Shown here: positions 16,629-25,895 of the stretch, one piece after another
How positions within the stretch are numbered: position 1 is the stretch's first letter
Layout: each line of letters starts with the position of its first letter
Origin: CAVROT01 sp963722905
Lineage (GTDB): Bacteria > Pseudomonadota > Alphaproteobacteria > Rhodobacterales > Rhodobacteraceae
DNA: 64,000 nucleotides
Direction: 5' to 3'
NCBI GenBank assembly: GCA_963722905.1
Contig: CAVROT010000011.1
Coordinates: forward strand, 209,348-273,347
Position numbers and translations under genes: made by a program
The notes under the pieces: model-generated
Databases searched by the model: none
What the model saw: only the letters and a program-made list of their open reading frames with translations
What the model was told of the DNA's origin: nothing

Positions 16629-18119
16629 ATGGCCGAAGAAGCGATCCAGACCGCAGACGCGGGCGGCGCCGTCGGGACTGAGGGCGATTTCGCCAGCCTT
16701 CTGAACCGCGAGTTCAAGCCGCGCACCGACACCGCCAAGACGGCGGTCGAGTCGGCCGTCAAGACGCTGGCGCAGCAGGCGCTGGCAAACACCGCACTCA
16801 TCGGGGACGACGTCCTGCACTCGATCGAGGCGATGGTTGCGCAGATCGACCAGAAGCTCAGCGAGCAGGTCAACCAGATCATCCACAACGAGGAGTTCCA
16901 GCAGCTAGAATCGGCGTGGCGCGGGCTCCACCACCTCGTCAACAACACCGAAACCGACGAGATGCTGAAGATCCGCGTGATGGCGATCTCGAAGAAGGAC
17001 CTCCACAAGACGCTGCGCAAGTTCAAGGGCGCCGCCTGGGACCAGTCGCCGATCTTCAAGAAGCTCTACGAGGAAGAGTTCGGCCAGTTCGGGGGCGAGC
17101 CCTACGGCTGCCTCGTGGGCGACTACCACTTCAACCACGGCCCCCAGGACGTGGAGTTGCTGGGCGAGATGGCCAAGGTTGCGGCCGCCTGCCACGCGCC
17201 CTTCATCACCGGCGCCGATCCGTCCCTGATGCAGTTCGAAAGCTGGCAGGAGCTGTCGAACCCGCGCGACCTGACCAAGATCATGAACACCCCCGAATAT
17301 GCCGGGTGGAAGTCGCTGCGCGAAAGCGAGGACGCCAAGTACCTCGGCCTGACAATGCCGCGCTTCCTGGGCCGCCAGCCCTACGGAGCCAAGTCCGAAC
17401 CGGTCGAGGAGTTCGCGTTCGAGGAGGACACCGGCGGCGCGGACAGCGCCAACTTCGCCTGGGTGAACGCCGCCTACGGGATGGCCACGAACATCAACCG
17501 GTCGTTCAAGGAATACGGCTGGTGCAGCCGCATCCGCGGGATCGAGAGCGGCGGCACGGTCGAGAACCTGCCGACGCACACCTTCCCCACCGATGACGGC
17601 GGCGTGGACATGAAGTGCCCCACCGAGATCGGCATCTCGGACAGGCGCGAGGCGGAGCTGGCCAAGAACGGGCTGATGCCGCTGATCCATCGCAAGAACA
17701 CCGACATGGCGGCGTTCATCGGGGCGCAATCGCTGCACAAGCCCGCCGAGTACGACGACCCGGACGCCTCTGCCAATGCGGCGCTGGCGGCACGGCTGCC
17801 CTATCTTTTCGCAACCTGCCGTTTCGCGCATTACCTGAAATGCATGGTCCGCGACAAGGTCGGGTCCTACAAGAGCCGCGACGACATGGAGCGCTGGCTC
17901 AACAAGTGGATCCTCCAGTACGTCGACGCCACACCCGAGACCTCCAGCGAGAAGGACAAGGCGCGCAAGCCGCTCGCCAACGCGTCGGTCGAGGTCGCCG
18001 AGGTCGAGGGCAACCCCGGCTACTACAGCTCCAAGTTCTTCCTGCGCCCGCACTACCAGCTCGAAGGGCTGTCGGTGTCGCTGCGCCTCGTCTCGAAGCT
18101 GCCGAGCGAGAAATCCTGA
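16629..18119 (+). CDS. tssC: T6SS contractile sheath large subunit TssC (VipB)
   Basis: A 496-residue TssC protein, the usual length. Diagnostic stretches include QQLESAWRGLHHLVNNTETD, GEPYGCLVGDYHFNHGPQDV, the middle LTMPRFLGRQPYG segment, and a C-terminal domain ending FFLRPHYQLEGLSVSLRLVS. With TssB it forms the sheath that contracts to push out the Hcp tube and is then taken apart by ClpV. It sits 3 bases after tssB. Confidence 0.96.
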   Translation: MAEEAIQTADAGGAVGTEGDFASLLNREFKPRTDTAKTAVESAVKTLAQQALANTALIGDDVLHSIEAMVAQIDQKLSEQVNQIIHNEEFQQLESAWRGLHHLVNNTETDEMLKIRVMAISKKDLHKTLRKFKGAAWDQSPIFKKLYEEEFGQFGGEPYGCLVGDYHFNHGPQDVELLGEMAKVAAACHAPFITGADPSLMQFESWQELSNPRDLTKIMNTPEYAGWKSLRESEDAKYLGLTMPRFLGRQPYGAKSEPVEEFAFEEDTGGADSANFAWVNAAYGMATNINRSFKEYGWCSRIRGIESGGTVENLPTHTFPTDDGGVDMKCPTEIGISDRREAELAKNGLMPLIHRKNTDMAAFIGAQSLHKPAEYDDPDASANAALAARLPYLFATCRFAHYLKCMVRDKVGSYKSRDDMERWLNKWILQYVDATPETSSEKDKARKPLANASVEVAEVEGNPGYYSSKFFLRPHYQLEGLSVSLRLVSKLPSEKS

Positions 18120-18134
18120 CGACCCCTGGGCGCG

Positions 18135-18185
18135 GCACCGTCAATTAGGGCGGTGCGGCCCGATAACCCCCGCGGCCGAGGCCGC
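18135..18185 (+). promoter_or_regulatory. Two stem-loops ahead of hcp
   Basis: Between tssC and hcp lie two inverted repeats: GCACCG/CGGTGC (18135-18156, loop of 10) and GCGGC/GCCGC (18172-18185, loop CGAG), the second followed by ATTTATAT. They may end part of the tssBC transcripts or protect the 5' end of a processed hcp mRNA, since Hcp is needed in large amounts. The role is inferred from position only. Confidence 0.35.
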
Positions 18186-18207
18186 ATTTATATGACGGAG
18201 AATTCCA

Positions 18208-18708
18208 ATGGCCGTAGACATGTTCCTTCACATCGACAAGCCCGCGATCAAGGGTGAGTCGCAGTCGGGAACCGCAGCGCATGCCAAGGACTGCATCGAC
18301 GTCCTGGCGTGGTCCTGGGGGATGTCGAACTCGGGGACGACGCACATGGGCGGCGGTTCGGGCGCCGGCAAGGCGAACTTCCAGGACCTCAGCGTGACGG
18401 GCTGGTACGAGAAGTCGACGCACGAATTGATGAAGTCGTGCACCAAGGGCACCCACCACGAGACGATCACGCTGGTGTGCCGCAAGGCGGGCGACAACCC
18501 GCTGGAGTACATCACCTATACCCTCACCGACTGCATCATCACCTCGGTCTCGACCGGGGGCAGCGGCGGCGAGGACCGGCTGACGGTGAACTTCTCGATC
18601 AACTTCGGCGCGTTCAAGATCAGCTATCAGCCGCAGAACAAGAAGGGCGCCGAAGAGGGCGCCGCGGTCGAGCAGGAGTTCGACATCGCCGCGCATGAGG
18701 CTGCCTGA
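18208..18708 (+). CDS. hcp: T6SS inner tube protein Hcp (TssD)
   Basis: A 166-residue Hcp. It begins MAVDMFLHIDKPAIKGESQ, with a family-typical IDVLAWSWGMSNSG strand, and ends GAFKISYQPQNKKG. Hexameric rings of Hcp stack into the tube that carries VgrG and PAAR at its tip, and small effectors can ride inside it. CGGAG lies 8 bases ahead of the ATG. The gene is set apart by structured spacers on both sides (18120-18207 and 18709-18878), consistent with separate control of its amount. Confidence 0.95.
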   Translation: MAVDMFLHIDKPAIKGESQSGTAAHAKDCIDVLAWSWGMSNSGTTHMGGGSGAGKANFQDLSVTGWYEKSTHELMKSCTKGTHHETITLVCRKAGDNPLEYITYTLTDCIITSVSTGGSGGEDRLTVNFSINFGAFKISYQPQNKKGAEEGAAVEQEFDIAAHEAA

Positions 18709-18722
18709 CGCCCCTGCCCGCC

Positions 18723-18840
18723 GACCGCCTCCGCGCGCCCGTGCGCGGGGGCAGGTCTGCCGGGCACCTGACGCGCGTCCCGTGCGCCGGGGCTCCCCCG
18801 CCCGAAGACCGCCTCCGCATGCGCCCTGCACGCGGGGGCA
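18723..18840 (+). repeat. Two related stem-loop repeats downstream of hcp
   Basis: Two copies of a roughly 31-34 base unit starting GACCGCCTCCGC and ending CGCGGGGGCA lie at 18723-18753 and 18807-18840. Each can fold: CCGCGC/GCGCGG in the first, and CCGC..TGC with GCA.GCGG in the second. The differences between copies keep the pairing, which suggests that the RNA structure matters. They could slow 3' decay of hcp mRNA or partly end transcription before tagJ. Confidence 0.45.
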
Positions 18841-18878
18841 CCCCCATCCATCGAACCACCCGAACGGAGTGCGCCCGC

Positions 18879-19688
18879 GTGCCAGCCGATCCCATGGAAT
18901 TGCTGAAGTCGGGCGACCTTGCGGCGACGCTCGCCGCTCTGCAGGACCGCGTGCGCGCCGACCCCGGCGACGCGAAACTGCGAATTTTCCTCTTCCAGCT
19001 TCTGTGCGTGCTGGGCGACTGGAAGCGCGCCGTCACCCAGCTCAAGCTCTGCGCCGAACTCGACCCGCTGGCCATCCCCATGGCGCAGACCTACCGCGAA
19101 GCCATCATCTGCGAGGTCTTCCGCGACAAGGTCTTCGCCGGCGAAAAGGCGCCGCTGATCTTCGGCGAGCCGCCGGAATGGGTGGCCCTCATGGTCCAGG
19201 CCGTCGGCACCGCCGACCCGAACCACGCGGCCGACCTGCGCAGCCGCGCTTTCGACGCCGCACCCGCCTGCCCCGGCTCGGCCGACGGCACCCGCTTCGA
19301 CTGGATCGCGGATGCCGACATGCGGCTGGGGCCGCTGCTGGAAATCGTCGTGAACGGCAAGTACTACTGGCTGCCCTTCGCCGACATCGCAGAGCTGACC
19401 GTCGACGCGCCCGCCGACCTGCGCGACGCGGTGTGGACGCCCTGCACGCTGGAGCTTCGCAACGGCGGGCGGATGGTCGCCCTGATCCCCACCCGCTATC
19501 CCGGCACGCCGCAGTCGGACGACGACGCCGCGCGGCTGTCGCGGGCGACCACATGGACCGACGCGGGCGCGGATACCTGGGTCGGAACCGGCCAGCGCCT
19601 GCTGGCGACCGAGGGCGGCGACGTGCCCCTCATGGCGCTGCGGCGGCTCAGCATGGATGCGCGCGCCGCGGTCGCGACGGATGGCTGA
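18879..19688 (+). CDS. tagJ: T6SS accessory protein TagJ (ImpE/SciE family)
   Basis: A protein of about 269 residues of the ImpE family. The N-terminal TPR-like helices read LLKSGDLAATLAALQDRVRA and FLFQLLCVLGDWKRAVTQLK; the C-terminal beta-rich half contains YYWLPFADIAELTVDAPADL and LIPTRYPGT. ImpE proteins contact the TssB N-terminus and help ClpV-linked sheath turnover in some systems. GTG 18879 is preferred for the GGAG 10 bases upstream; ATG 18894 is also possible. It overlaps tssE by 8 bases. Confidence 0.85.
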   Translation: MPADPMELLKSGDLAATLAALQDRVRADPGDAKLRIFLFQLLCVLGDWKRAVTQLKLCAELDPLAIPMAQTYREAIICEVFRDKVFAGEKAPLIFGEPPEWVALMVQAVGTADPNHAADLRSRAFDAAPACPGSADGTRFDWIADADMRLGPLLEIVVNGKYYWLPFADIAELTVDAPADLRDAVWTPCTLELRNGGRMVALIPTRYPGTPQSDDDAARLSRATTWTDAGADTWVGTGQRLLATEGGDVPLMALRRLSMDARAAVATDG

Positions 19689-20178
19689 CCGCACCATCAC
19701 CGAACGGCTGCAGCCGTCGCTTCTGGACCGGCTGACCGACGCCCGCCCCGACCGGCACGAGGAGCGCGGCGAGGACCGCGTCATCGACATCCGCCAACTG
19801 CGCGACATCATCCGCCGCGACCTGTCCTGGCTGCTGAACACCAACAACGCAGAGACGCACATCGAGCCCGGTCGCCATCCGCAAGCGGCCGCCTCCGTCA
19901 TCAATTTCGGCGTGCGGGAGGTCGCCGGCGACTTCTCCACCGACGAACGCGCGGCGCTGATCCGCGGGTCGATCCAGCGCGCGATCGAGCTTTTCGAGCC
20001 GCGGATCCGCCCCGGCACGCTGGACGTCACCGTGGGCACAGATACACAGGGTCGCCAGTCCATCGTCGTCTTCGACATCCATGCCGAGATGTGGGCCCAG
20101 CCCCTGCCGATGGAGCTTTACCTGCGCACGCAGGTCGACGTGACGACCGGCCATCTCCAACTTGAAGAGCGGGGATAG
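19681..20178 (+). CDS. tssE: T6SS baseplate protein TssE (gp25-like)
   Basis: A 165-residue gp25-like wedge protein. It begins MADRTITERLQPSLLDRLTD, has the family helix IRQLRDIIRRDLSWLLNT, and a gp25 core with SVINFGVREVAGD and a long strand pair ending LPMELYLRTQVDVTTG. It nucleates sheath growth on the baseplate. ATG 19681 overlaps the end of tagJ, so translation is probably coupled, and the stop lies 7 bases before tssF. Confidence 0.93.
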   Translation: MADRTITERLQPSLLDRLTDARPDRHEERGEDRVIDIRQLRDIIRRDLSWLLNTNNAETHIEPGRHPQAAASVINFGVREVAGDFSTDERAALIRGSIQRAIELFEPRIRPGTLDVTVGTDTQGRQSIVVFDIHAEMWAQPLPMELYLRTQVDVTTGHLQLEERG

Positions 20179-20185
20179 GATCGCG

Positions 20186-22060
20186 ATGGATACCCGCCTC
20201 CTGCGCCATTACGAGTCCGAGCTGTCCTTCCTGCGCGAGATGGGGGCCGAGTTCGCCGCCTCCTATCCAAAGATCGCCGCGCGGCTGGGCATGGACGGGA
20301 TCGAGGTCCTCGACCCCTATGTCGAGCGCCTGCTGGAGGGATCCGCCTTCCTCGCCGCGCGCGTCCAGCTGGAACTGGAGTTGCAGCAGCCCGCCTTCAC
20401 GGCGCACCTGCTGGAGATCGTCTATCCGCACTACCTGTCGTGTACGCCGTCGATGATGATCGCGCAGATGGTGCCCGACATGGCGAACCCCGCCGTCGCC
20501 GCCGGGCACGTGATGGCGCGCCATACCAAGCTGCGCTCGACCCTGGCCGAGGGTGTGCAATCGGCCTGCGTCTTCCGCACCGCGGCCGACGTCACGCTCT
20601 GGCCGGTCGAGATCGCGCAGGCCGAATACATCGACGGGCGCGGCACGCTGGTCGCGGCGGGCGTGGCCGGAGATCGTCCGGCCCGCGCCGGCATAAGGCT
20701 GCGCCTGCGCCGGGCCGACGGCGGCGACCTGTCGGCGCTTGCGATGGAGCGGCTGACCCTGTTCCTCGGCGGTCAGGGGGCGCGCGGCTGGAAGCTGCAT
20801 GAGGTGCTGTCGACGCAGGCGACGGGCGTCGTCGCACGCTCTACCGACCGTCGGGCCGACTGGACGCTGGGGTTGCGCGGCGGCCTCACAACTCGCGGGC
20901 TGGAGCCGGAGGAGGCGCTGCTGCCCGTGCCCGCCCCGTCCTTCGACGGCTACCGGCTGCTTCAGGAATACTTTGCCATGCCGGAACGCTTCCACTTCGT
21001 CGACGTGGAAGGGCTGGCGCCCGCCATCGCGCGCAGCGCGGGGACCGAGGTGGACCTTTATATCCTGCTGCGCGACGGAGCGTCGGAGCTTGCCGCGGGG
21101 ATCGCGCCGGACGCGTTCAGCCTGCATTGCGTCCCGGCCATCAATCTCTTTCCCAAGCGTTGCGACCGGGTGCAGGTCACCACCGCCGCGACCGAGCACC
21201 GCGTCGTGCCGGACCGCACGGCGCCGCTGGACTACGAGGTCCACTCCATCGACCGGGTCGCCGGCATCGGCGCCGAGGGCGAGGACGACGTCGCCTTCCG
21301 CCCCTTCTATTCCTCAGACGACTTCACCGCCGCCTCAGGCGGTGCGCCGGCCTACTACACCATCGCCCGCCGGATGCGTCAGCGGACCGAGCGTGAGCGT
21401 CTGAAGGGCGCGCGCACCAGCTATCTGGGGGCCGAAGCCTATCTGTCGCTGGTCGATGCCGCACAGGCGCCCTATTCCACCGCGATCACGCAGCTGGCCG
21501 TGCAGGCGACCGTGACCAACCGCGACCTGCCGCTGATGCTGCCGACCGGCGCGCCGGATGTGTTCCATCTGCCGGACGGCGGACCCGTGGCGCAGGTGCG
21601 CACGCCGGTCACGCCGACGCGCCCCCGCCCGACGATGGCGCAGGGCGACGCGGCCTGGCGGCTCGTCAGCCATCTCAGCCTGAACTACCTCTCCATCGCC
21701 GATACCGAAGGCGGCGACGGCGCCGCCGCCCTGCGCGAGATGGTGGGCCTCTACGCGCGCCCCGGCGACCGGGCGACCGAAAACCAGATCGAGGGGATCG
21801 CGCGCGTCTCCAGCCGACCAATCGTCAGGCGGATGGCCGACGAGGTGCTGTCGACCGCCGTGCGCGGCCTCCAGATCGAGATCGAGTTCGACGAGACGCT
21901 TTATGAAGGCACCAGCCCCTACCTGCTGGGATCGGTGCTGGACCGGTTCCTGCGCAAGTACGCCACGATCAACAGCTTCACCGAAACCGTCCTGAGGACG
22001 CAACAACGCGGAGAGATCGCCAGATGGCAGCCCCGGACGGGACTGGGCCGCACGATCTGA
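20186..22060 (+). CDS. tssF: T6SS baseplate protein TssF
   Basis: A 624-residue TssF (VCA0110/ImpG family), a normal length. The N-terminus, LLRHYESELSFLREMGAEFA followed by YPKIAARLG, is almost diagnostic, with LLEGSAFLAARVQLELE next and the C-terminal LGSVLDRFLRKYATINSFTE. It forms the baseplate wedge with TssG and TssE. ATG 20186 gives the family start (MDTRLLRHYE); the 8 upstream codons are not needed. Its 3' end overlaps tssG by 37 bases. Confidence 0.96.
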   Translation: MDTRLLRHYESELSFLREMGAEFAASYPKIAARLGMDGIEVLDPYVERLLEGSAFLAARVQLELELQQPAFTAHLLEIVYPHYLSCTPSMMIAQMVPDMANPAVAAGHVMARHTKLRSTLAEGVQSACVFRTAADVTLWPVEIAQAEYIDGRGTLVAAGVAGDRPARAGIRLRLRRADGGDLSALAMERLTLFLGGQGARGWKLHEVLSTQATGVVARSTDRRADWTLGLRGGLTTRGLEPEEALLPVPAPSFDGYRLLQEYFAMPERFHFVDVEGLAPAIARSAGTEVDLYILLRDGASELAAGIAPDAFSLHCVPAINLFPKRCDRVQVTTAATEHRVVPDRTAPLDYEVHSIDRVAGIGAEGEDDVAFRPFYSSDDFTAASGGAPAYYTIARRMRQRTERERLKGARTSYLGAEAYLSLVDAAQAPYSTAITQLAVQATVTNRDLPLMLPTGAPDVFHLPDGGPVAQVRTPVTPTRPRPTMAQGDAAWRLVSHLSLNYLSIADTEGGDGAAALREMVGLYARPGDRATENQIEGIARVSSRPIVRRMADEVLSTAVRGLQIEIEFDETLYEGTSPYLLGSVLDRFLRKYATINSFTETVLRTQQRGEIARWQPRTGLGRTI

Positions 22061-23067
22061 CGTCGCCGCTGCGACGTTTGGAAGTAGCGCCCCACGCCCA
22101 TCACGTCTTCCTTGCCCTGCGCCTGATCGAGGCCGCGTATCCCGACCGCCCGGGCCTTGGCCGGTCGCGCCGCCCGAGCGAGGATGCCGTCCGACTGGCA
22201 CAGGAGGCCGAACTGGGGTTCGCGGCGACAACGCTGCGCAGTTTTCGCGCGCCGTCGGGCACGCGGCCGGGGCGGCTGACGAACCGGTTCTTCGGCTTCT
22301 TCGGACCGAACGGTCCCCTGCCCGTCCACCTGACCGAATACGCCCGCGACCGGCAGCGGGTGAACCGCGATTCCACGCTGGTCGCCTTCGCCGACATGCT
22401 GACGCACCGGATGATGAGCCTGCTCTACCGCGCCTGGACGACAGGCCAGCCGACGGCCGACTTCGACCGTGGCCGGGGCGGCCGGCTGGAGGGACAGGTC
22501 GCCGCGCTGGCCGGGCTCAGCGGCGCGGCGATGCAGCGGCGCGACGCGATGCCGGACATGGCCAAGCGGTACTTCACCGGGCCTCTGGCGCGCGGTCCCC
22601 GCAACGCCGACGGGCTGGCGGCGATACTGGGAGCGTTCTTCGCCACGCCTGTGCGGGTCGAGCAGTTCGTCGGTTCCTGGCTGACGCTGGAGCCGGACGA
22701 CCGCTGGCGCCTTGGCGGGGCCGCGGGCCTTGGACAGGGTACCGTCATCGGGGAACGGGTCTGGTCTCGCGCCGCGAAGTTCCGGCTGCGCATCGGCCCT
22801 CTGACGCTGGAGCAGTACCGCCGTCTGCTGCCCGGATCGGCCGCGCTGGAGCGGCTGACCGGCATCGTGCGCGGCTACGTCGGCGACGCGCTCGACTGGG
22901 ACGTCAATCTTCTGCTGCGGGGCGATCACGTCCCCGCGGCCGTTCTTGGCCGCGATACGCGGCTGGGCCAGACGTCGTGGATGGGCGCCCGCCCGCCGGG
23001 CGACGCGGCCGACCTGTTCCTCGCGCCGCTGTCCGCCGCACGCACCACCCCAACCGGAGTTCAATAA
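22024..23067 (+). CDS. tssG: T6SS baseplate protein TssG
   Basis: A 347-residue TssG (ImpH/VCA0111 family). Family marks are FLALRLIEAAYPDRPGLGRS, the RLTNRFFGFFGPNGPLPVHL motif near residue 85, and FADMLTHRMMSLLYRAW. It holds TssF and TssE together in the wedge and contacts TssK. It begins inside tssF, and its stop shares a base with the clpV start (TAATG at 23065-23069), so three consecutive genes are translationally coupled. Confidence 0.95.
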   Translation: MAAPDGTGPHDLTSPLRRLEVAPHAHHVFLALRLIEAAYPDRPGLGRSRRPSEDAVRLAQEAELGFAATTLRSFRAPSGTRPGRLTNRFFGFFGPNGPLPVHLTEYARDRQRVNRDSTLVAFADMLTHRMMSLLYRAWTTGQPTADFDRGRGGRLEGQVAALAGLSGAAMQRRDAMPDMAKRYFTGPLARGPRNADGLAAILGAFFATPVRVEQFVGSWLTLEPDDRWRLGGAAGLGQGTVIGERVWSRAAKFRLRIGPLTLEQYRRLLPGSAALERLTGIVRGYVGDALDWDVNLLLRGDHVPAAVLGRDTRLGQTSWMGARPPGDAADLFLAPLSAARTTPTGVQ

Positions 23068-25871
23068 TGACCGAGATCAGCCGCGTCGCCCTTTTCGGCA
23101 AGCTCAATGAGGTTGGATACCGGGCGGTCGAGGGGGCGACCGTGTTCTGCAAGATGCGTGGCAACCCCTACGTGGAGATCGTGCACTGGCTCAGCCAGCT
23201 GCTGCAATCGCCCGACAACGACGTGGCGAAGATCGTCGCGCATTATGGCATCGACCCCGCGCGCCTGTCGGCCGACATGACGGCGGCGCTGGACCGGCTG
23301 CCGCGCGGGGCGACCAGCATCTCGGACCTCAGCGCCCATATCGAGGACGCGATGGAACGGGCGTGGGTCTGGGGCTCGCTGCTCTATTCCTCGAACCAGG
23401 TGCGCACCGGGCATCTGATCCTGGGGATGATGAAGACGCCGGCGCTGCGCAACATCCTGCTGGGCATCTCCAAGGAATTCGCCAGGATCGGGCCGGACGA
23501 CCTGTCGGACAACTTCGACGCGGCGACCGCCGGCAGCGCCGAAGAGCGTCTGGCGCCGCGCGACGGTTCGGCCACGGGCGGCGGGGCCGCCCCGGGCGAG
23601 GCGTCGGGCGCGATGCCCGGCCCGATGGGCAAGGACGAGGCGCTGCAGAAATACTGTACCGACCTCACCCAGCAGGCGCGCGACGGCAAGATCGACCCCA
23701 TCGTCGGGCGCGACGAGGAAATCCGGCAGATCGTCGACGTGCTGATGCGGCGGCGCCAGAACAACCCGATCCTCACGGGCGAGGCGGGCGTGGGCAAGAC
23801 GGCCGTGGTCGAGGGCTTCGCGCTGCGCATCGCGCGGGGCGACGTGCCGCCTGCGCTGGTGGGGGCGCGGTTGCTGGCTCTGGACGTGGGCCTCCTGCAG
23901 GCCGGCGCCAGCATGAAGGGCGAGTTCGAAAACCGCCTGCGGTCGGTGATAGACGAAGTGCAGGCCAGCACCACACCCATCGTCATGTTCATCGACGAGA
24001 CGCACACGCTGGTGGGCGCGGGCGGCGCGGCGGGCACCGGCGACGCGGCCAACCTGCTCAAGCCCGCTCTGGCGCGCGGAACGCTCAGGACCATCGGCGC
24101 GACCACATGGGCCGAATACAAGAAGCACATCGAGAAGGACCCGGCCCTGACCCGCCGCTTCCAGGTGGTCGCGGTCGAGGAGCCGTCGATCCCCAAGGCG
24201 GTGATGATGATGCGCGGGATAGCGTCGATGCTGGAGAGCCATCACAAGGTGCAGGTGCTGGACGAGGGCATCGAGGCGGCGGTGGAACTGTCCGCCCGCT
24301 ACATCCCGGCGCGCCAGCTGCCCGACAAGTCCGTCAGCGTGCTGGACACGGCCTGCGCGCGCGTTGCCGTCAGCCAGCACGCCGTCCCGGCCGAGGTGGA
24401 CGACGCGCGCAAGCGGATCGACGCGCTGACCACCGAGCTCGAGATCATCGGCCGGGACGAGACGGCGGGCTACGACGTGGACGAACGGCGCAAGAAGGTG
24501 AAGGCGCTGAAGGCGGCCGAGGAGGCGCGGCTTGCCGAACTCGACACGCGCTGGGACGCCGAAAAGGGCATCGTGGCCGAGATCCTGGATCTGCGCCGGC
24601 AGTTGCGCGAGGGCGGCCTGCGCATCGACGCCGACCCGGCCGCGGGCGGTGACGCCCTGCCGGGCGCCGTCGCGGACGGCAGTGCCCCCGATGCAGACCT
24701 TGCCCTCGACGGCCCCGAAGCAGGCGCCCCCTCCGACACGGACGATGCGCCCCCCGCCCCTGCCGACCAGCAGGACGGCGACCGCGCAACGCTGATGGAG
24801 AAGCTCCGCGATGCCAACGCCCGGCTGGCCACGCAGCAGGGCGACAGCCCGCTGATCCTGCCCATAGTCGATGCGCAGGCGGTGGCATCGGTCGTGGGCG
24901 ACTGGACCGGCATCCCCGTGGGCCGCATGGTCGCCGACGAGATCGACACGATCCTGCATCTGGAGGACCATCTGGCCAAGCGGGTGATCGGCCAGGACCA
25001 CGCGATGAAGATGATCGCCAAGCGCATCCAGACCAGCCGCGCGGGCCTCGACAACCCCAACAAGCCCATCGGGGTATTCATGCTCGCAGGCACGTCCGGC
25101 GTCGGCAAGACCGAGACGGCGCTGGCGCTGGCCGAGGTGATGTACGGCGGAGAGCAGAACGTCATCACCATCAACATGAGCGAGTATCAGGAGGCCCACA
25201 CCGTCAGCAGCCTCAAGGGCGCTCCGCCCGGCTATGTCGGCTATGGCGAGGGCGGCGTGCTGACCGAGGCGGTGCGCCGCAAGCCCTACAGCGTCGTCCT
25301 GCTCGACGAGGTCGAGAAGGCGCACCCGGACGTGCACGAGGTCTTCTTCCAGGTTTTCGACAAGGGTGTGATGGAAGACGGCGAGGGGCGCGTGATCGAC
25401 TTCAGGAACACGCTGATCCTGCTGACGTCGAACGCCGGGAGCGACATGATCATGGACATGTGCGCCGACCCCGACCTGATGCCGGAACCCGAGGGCATCG
25501 CGAAGGCGCTGCGCGATCCGCTGCTGAAGATCTTTCCGGCGGCCCTGCTGGGGCGTCTGGTGACGATCCCCTACTATCCGCTCAGCCCCGACATGATCGG
25601 CAAGATCACCCGCCTGCAACTCGACCGGATCAAGCGGCGGGTGGAGGGCACGCATGACGTGCCGCTCACCTATTCGGACGCCGTCGTCGACACCATCGTC
25701 GGCCGCTGCCAGGAGCTGGAGAGCGGCGGTCGCATGATCGACGCCATCGTCACCAATACGATGCTGCCCGACATCTCGGCCGAGTTCCTGACCCGCATGA
25801 TGGAGGGCCGCCCGGTGAAGGGCGTCGCCATCGACGCGAAGGACGGGGAGTTCAGCTATGCGTTCGACTAG
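23067..25871 (+). CDS. clpV: T6SS AAA+ ATPase ClpV (TssH)
   Basis: A 934-residue class 1 Clp/HSP100 ATPase that strips contracted TssBC sheath for reuse. Layout: N-domain (1-150), first AAA module with Walker A GEAGVGKT near residue 238 and Walker B VMFIDETH, a middle coiled-coil region, and second AAA module with GTSGVGKTE near residue 675 and VVLLDEVEKAHPDV. An acidic, Pro/Ala/Asp-rich stretch at about residues 515-585 interrupts the region between the middle domain and the second AAA module; ordinary ClpV proteins are shorter here. The start is the ATG at 23067 next to the tssG stop, not the upstream in-frame codons. Confidence 0.95.
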   Translation: MTEISRVALFGKLNEVGYRAVEGATVFCKMRGNPYVEIVHWLSQLLQSPDNDVAKIVAHYGIDPARLSADMTAALDRLPRGATSISDLSAHIEDAMERAWVWGSLLYSSNQVRTGHLILGMMKTPALRNILLGISKEFARIGPDDLSDNFDAATAGSAEERLAPRDGSATGGGAAPGEASGAMPGPMGKDEALQKYCTDLTQQARDGKIDPIVGRDEEIRQIVDVLMRRRQNNPILTGEAGVGKTAVVEGFALRIARGDVPPALVGARLLALDVGLLQAGASMKGEFENRLRSVIDEVQASTTPIVMFIDETHTLVGAGGAAGTGDAANLLKPALARGTLRTIGATTWAEYKKHIEKDPALTRRFQVVAVEEPSIPKAVMMMRGIASMLESHHKVQVLDEGIEAAVELSARYIPARQLPDKSVSVLDTACARVAVSQHAVPAEVDDARKRIDALTTELEIIGRDETAGYDVDERRKKVKALKAAEEARLAELDTRWDAEKGIVAEILDLRRQLREGGLRIDADPAAGGDALPGAVADGSAPDADLALDGPEAGAPSDTDDAPPAPADQQDGDRATLMEKLRDANARLATQQGDSPLILPIVDAQAVASVVGDWTGIPVGRMVADEIDTILHLEDHLAKRVIGQDHAMKMIAKRIQTSRAGLDNPNKPIGVFMLAGTSGVGKTETALALAEVMYGGEQNVITINMSEYQEAHTVSSLKGAPPGYVGYGEGGVLTEAVRRKPYSVVLLDEVEKAHPDVHEVFFQVFDKGVMEDGEGRVIDFRNTLILLTSNAGSDMIMDMCADPDLMPEPEGIAKALRDPLLKIFPAALLGRLVTIPYYPLSPDMIGKITRLQLDRIKRRVEGTHDVPLTYSDAVVDTIVGRCQELESGGRMIDAIVTNTMLPDISAEFLTRMMEGRPVKGVAIDAKDGEFSYAFD

Positions 25872-25895
25872 ACGCGGTCGCAAGGGAGGGTCGTC

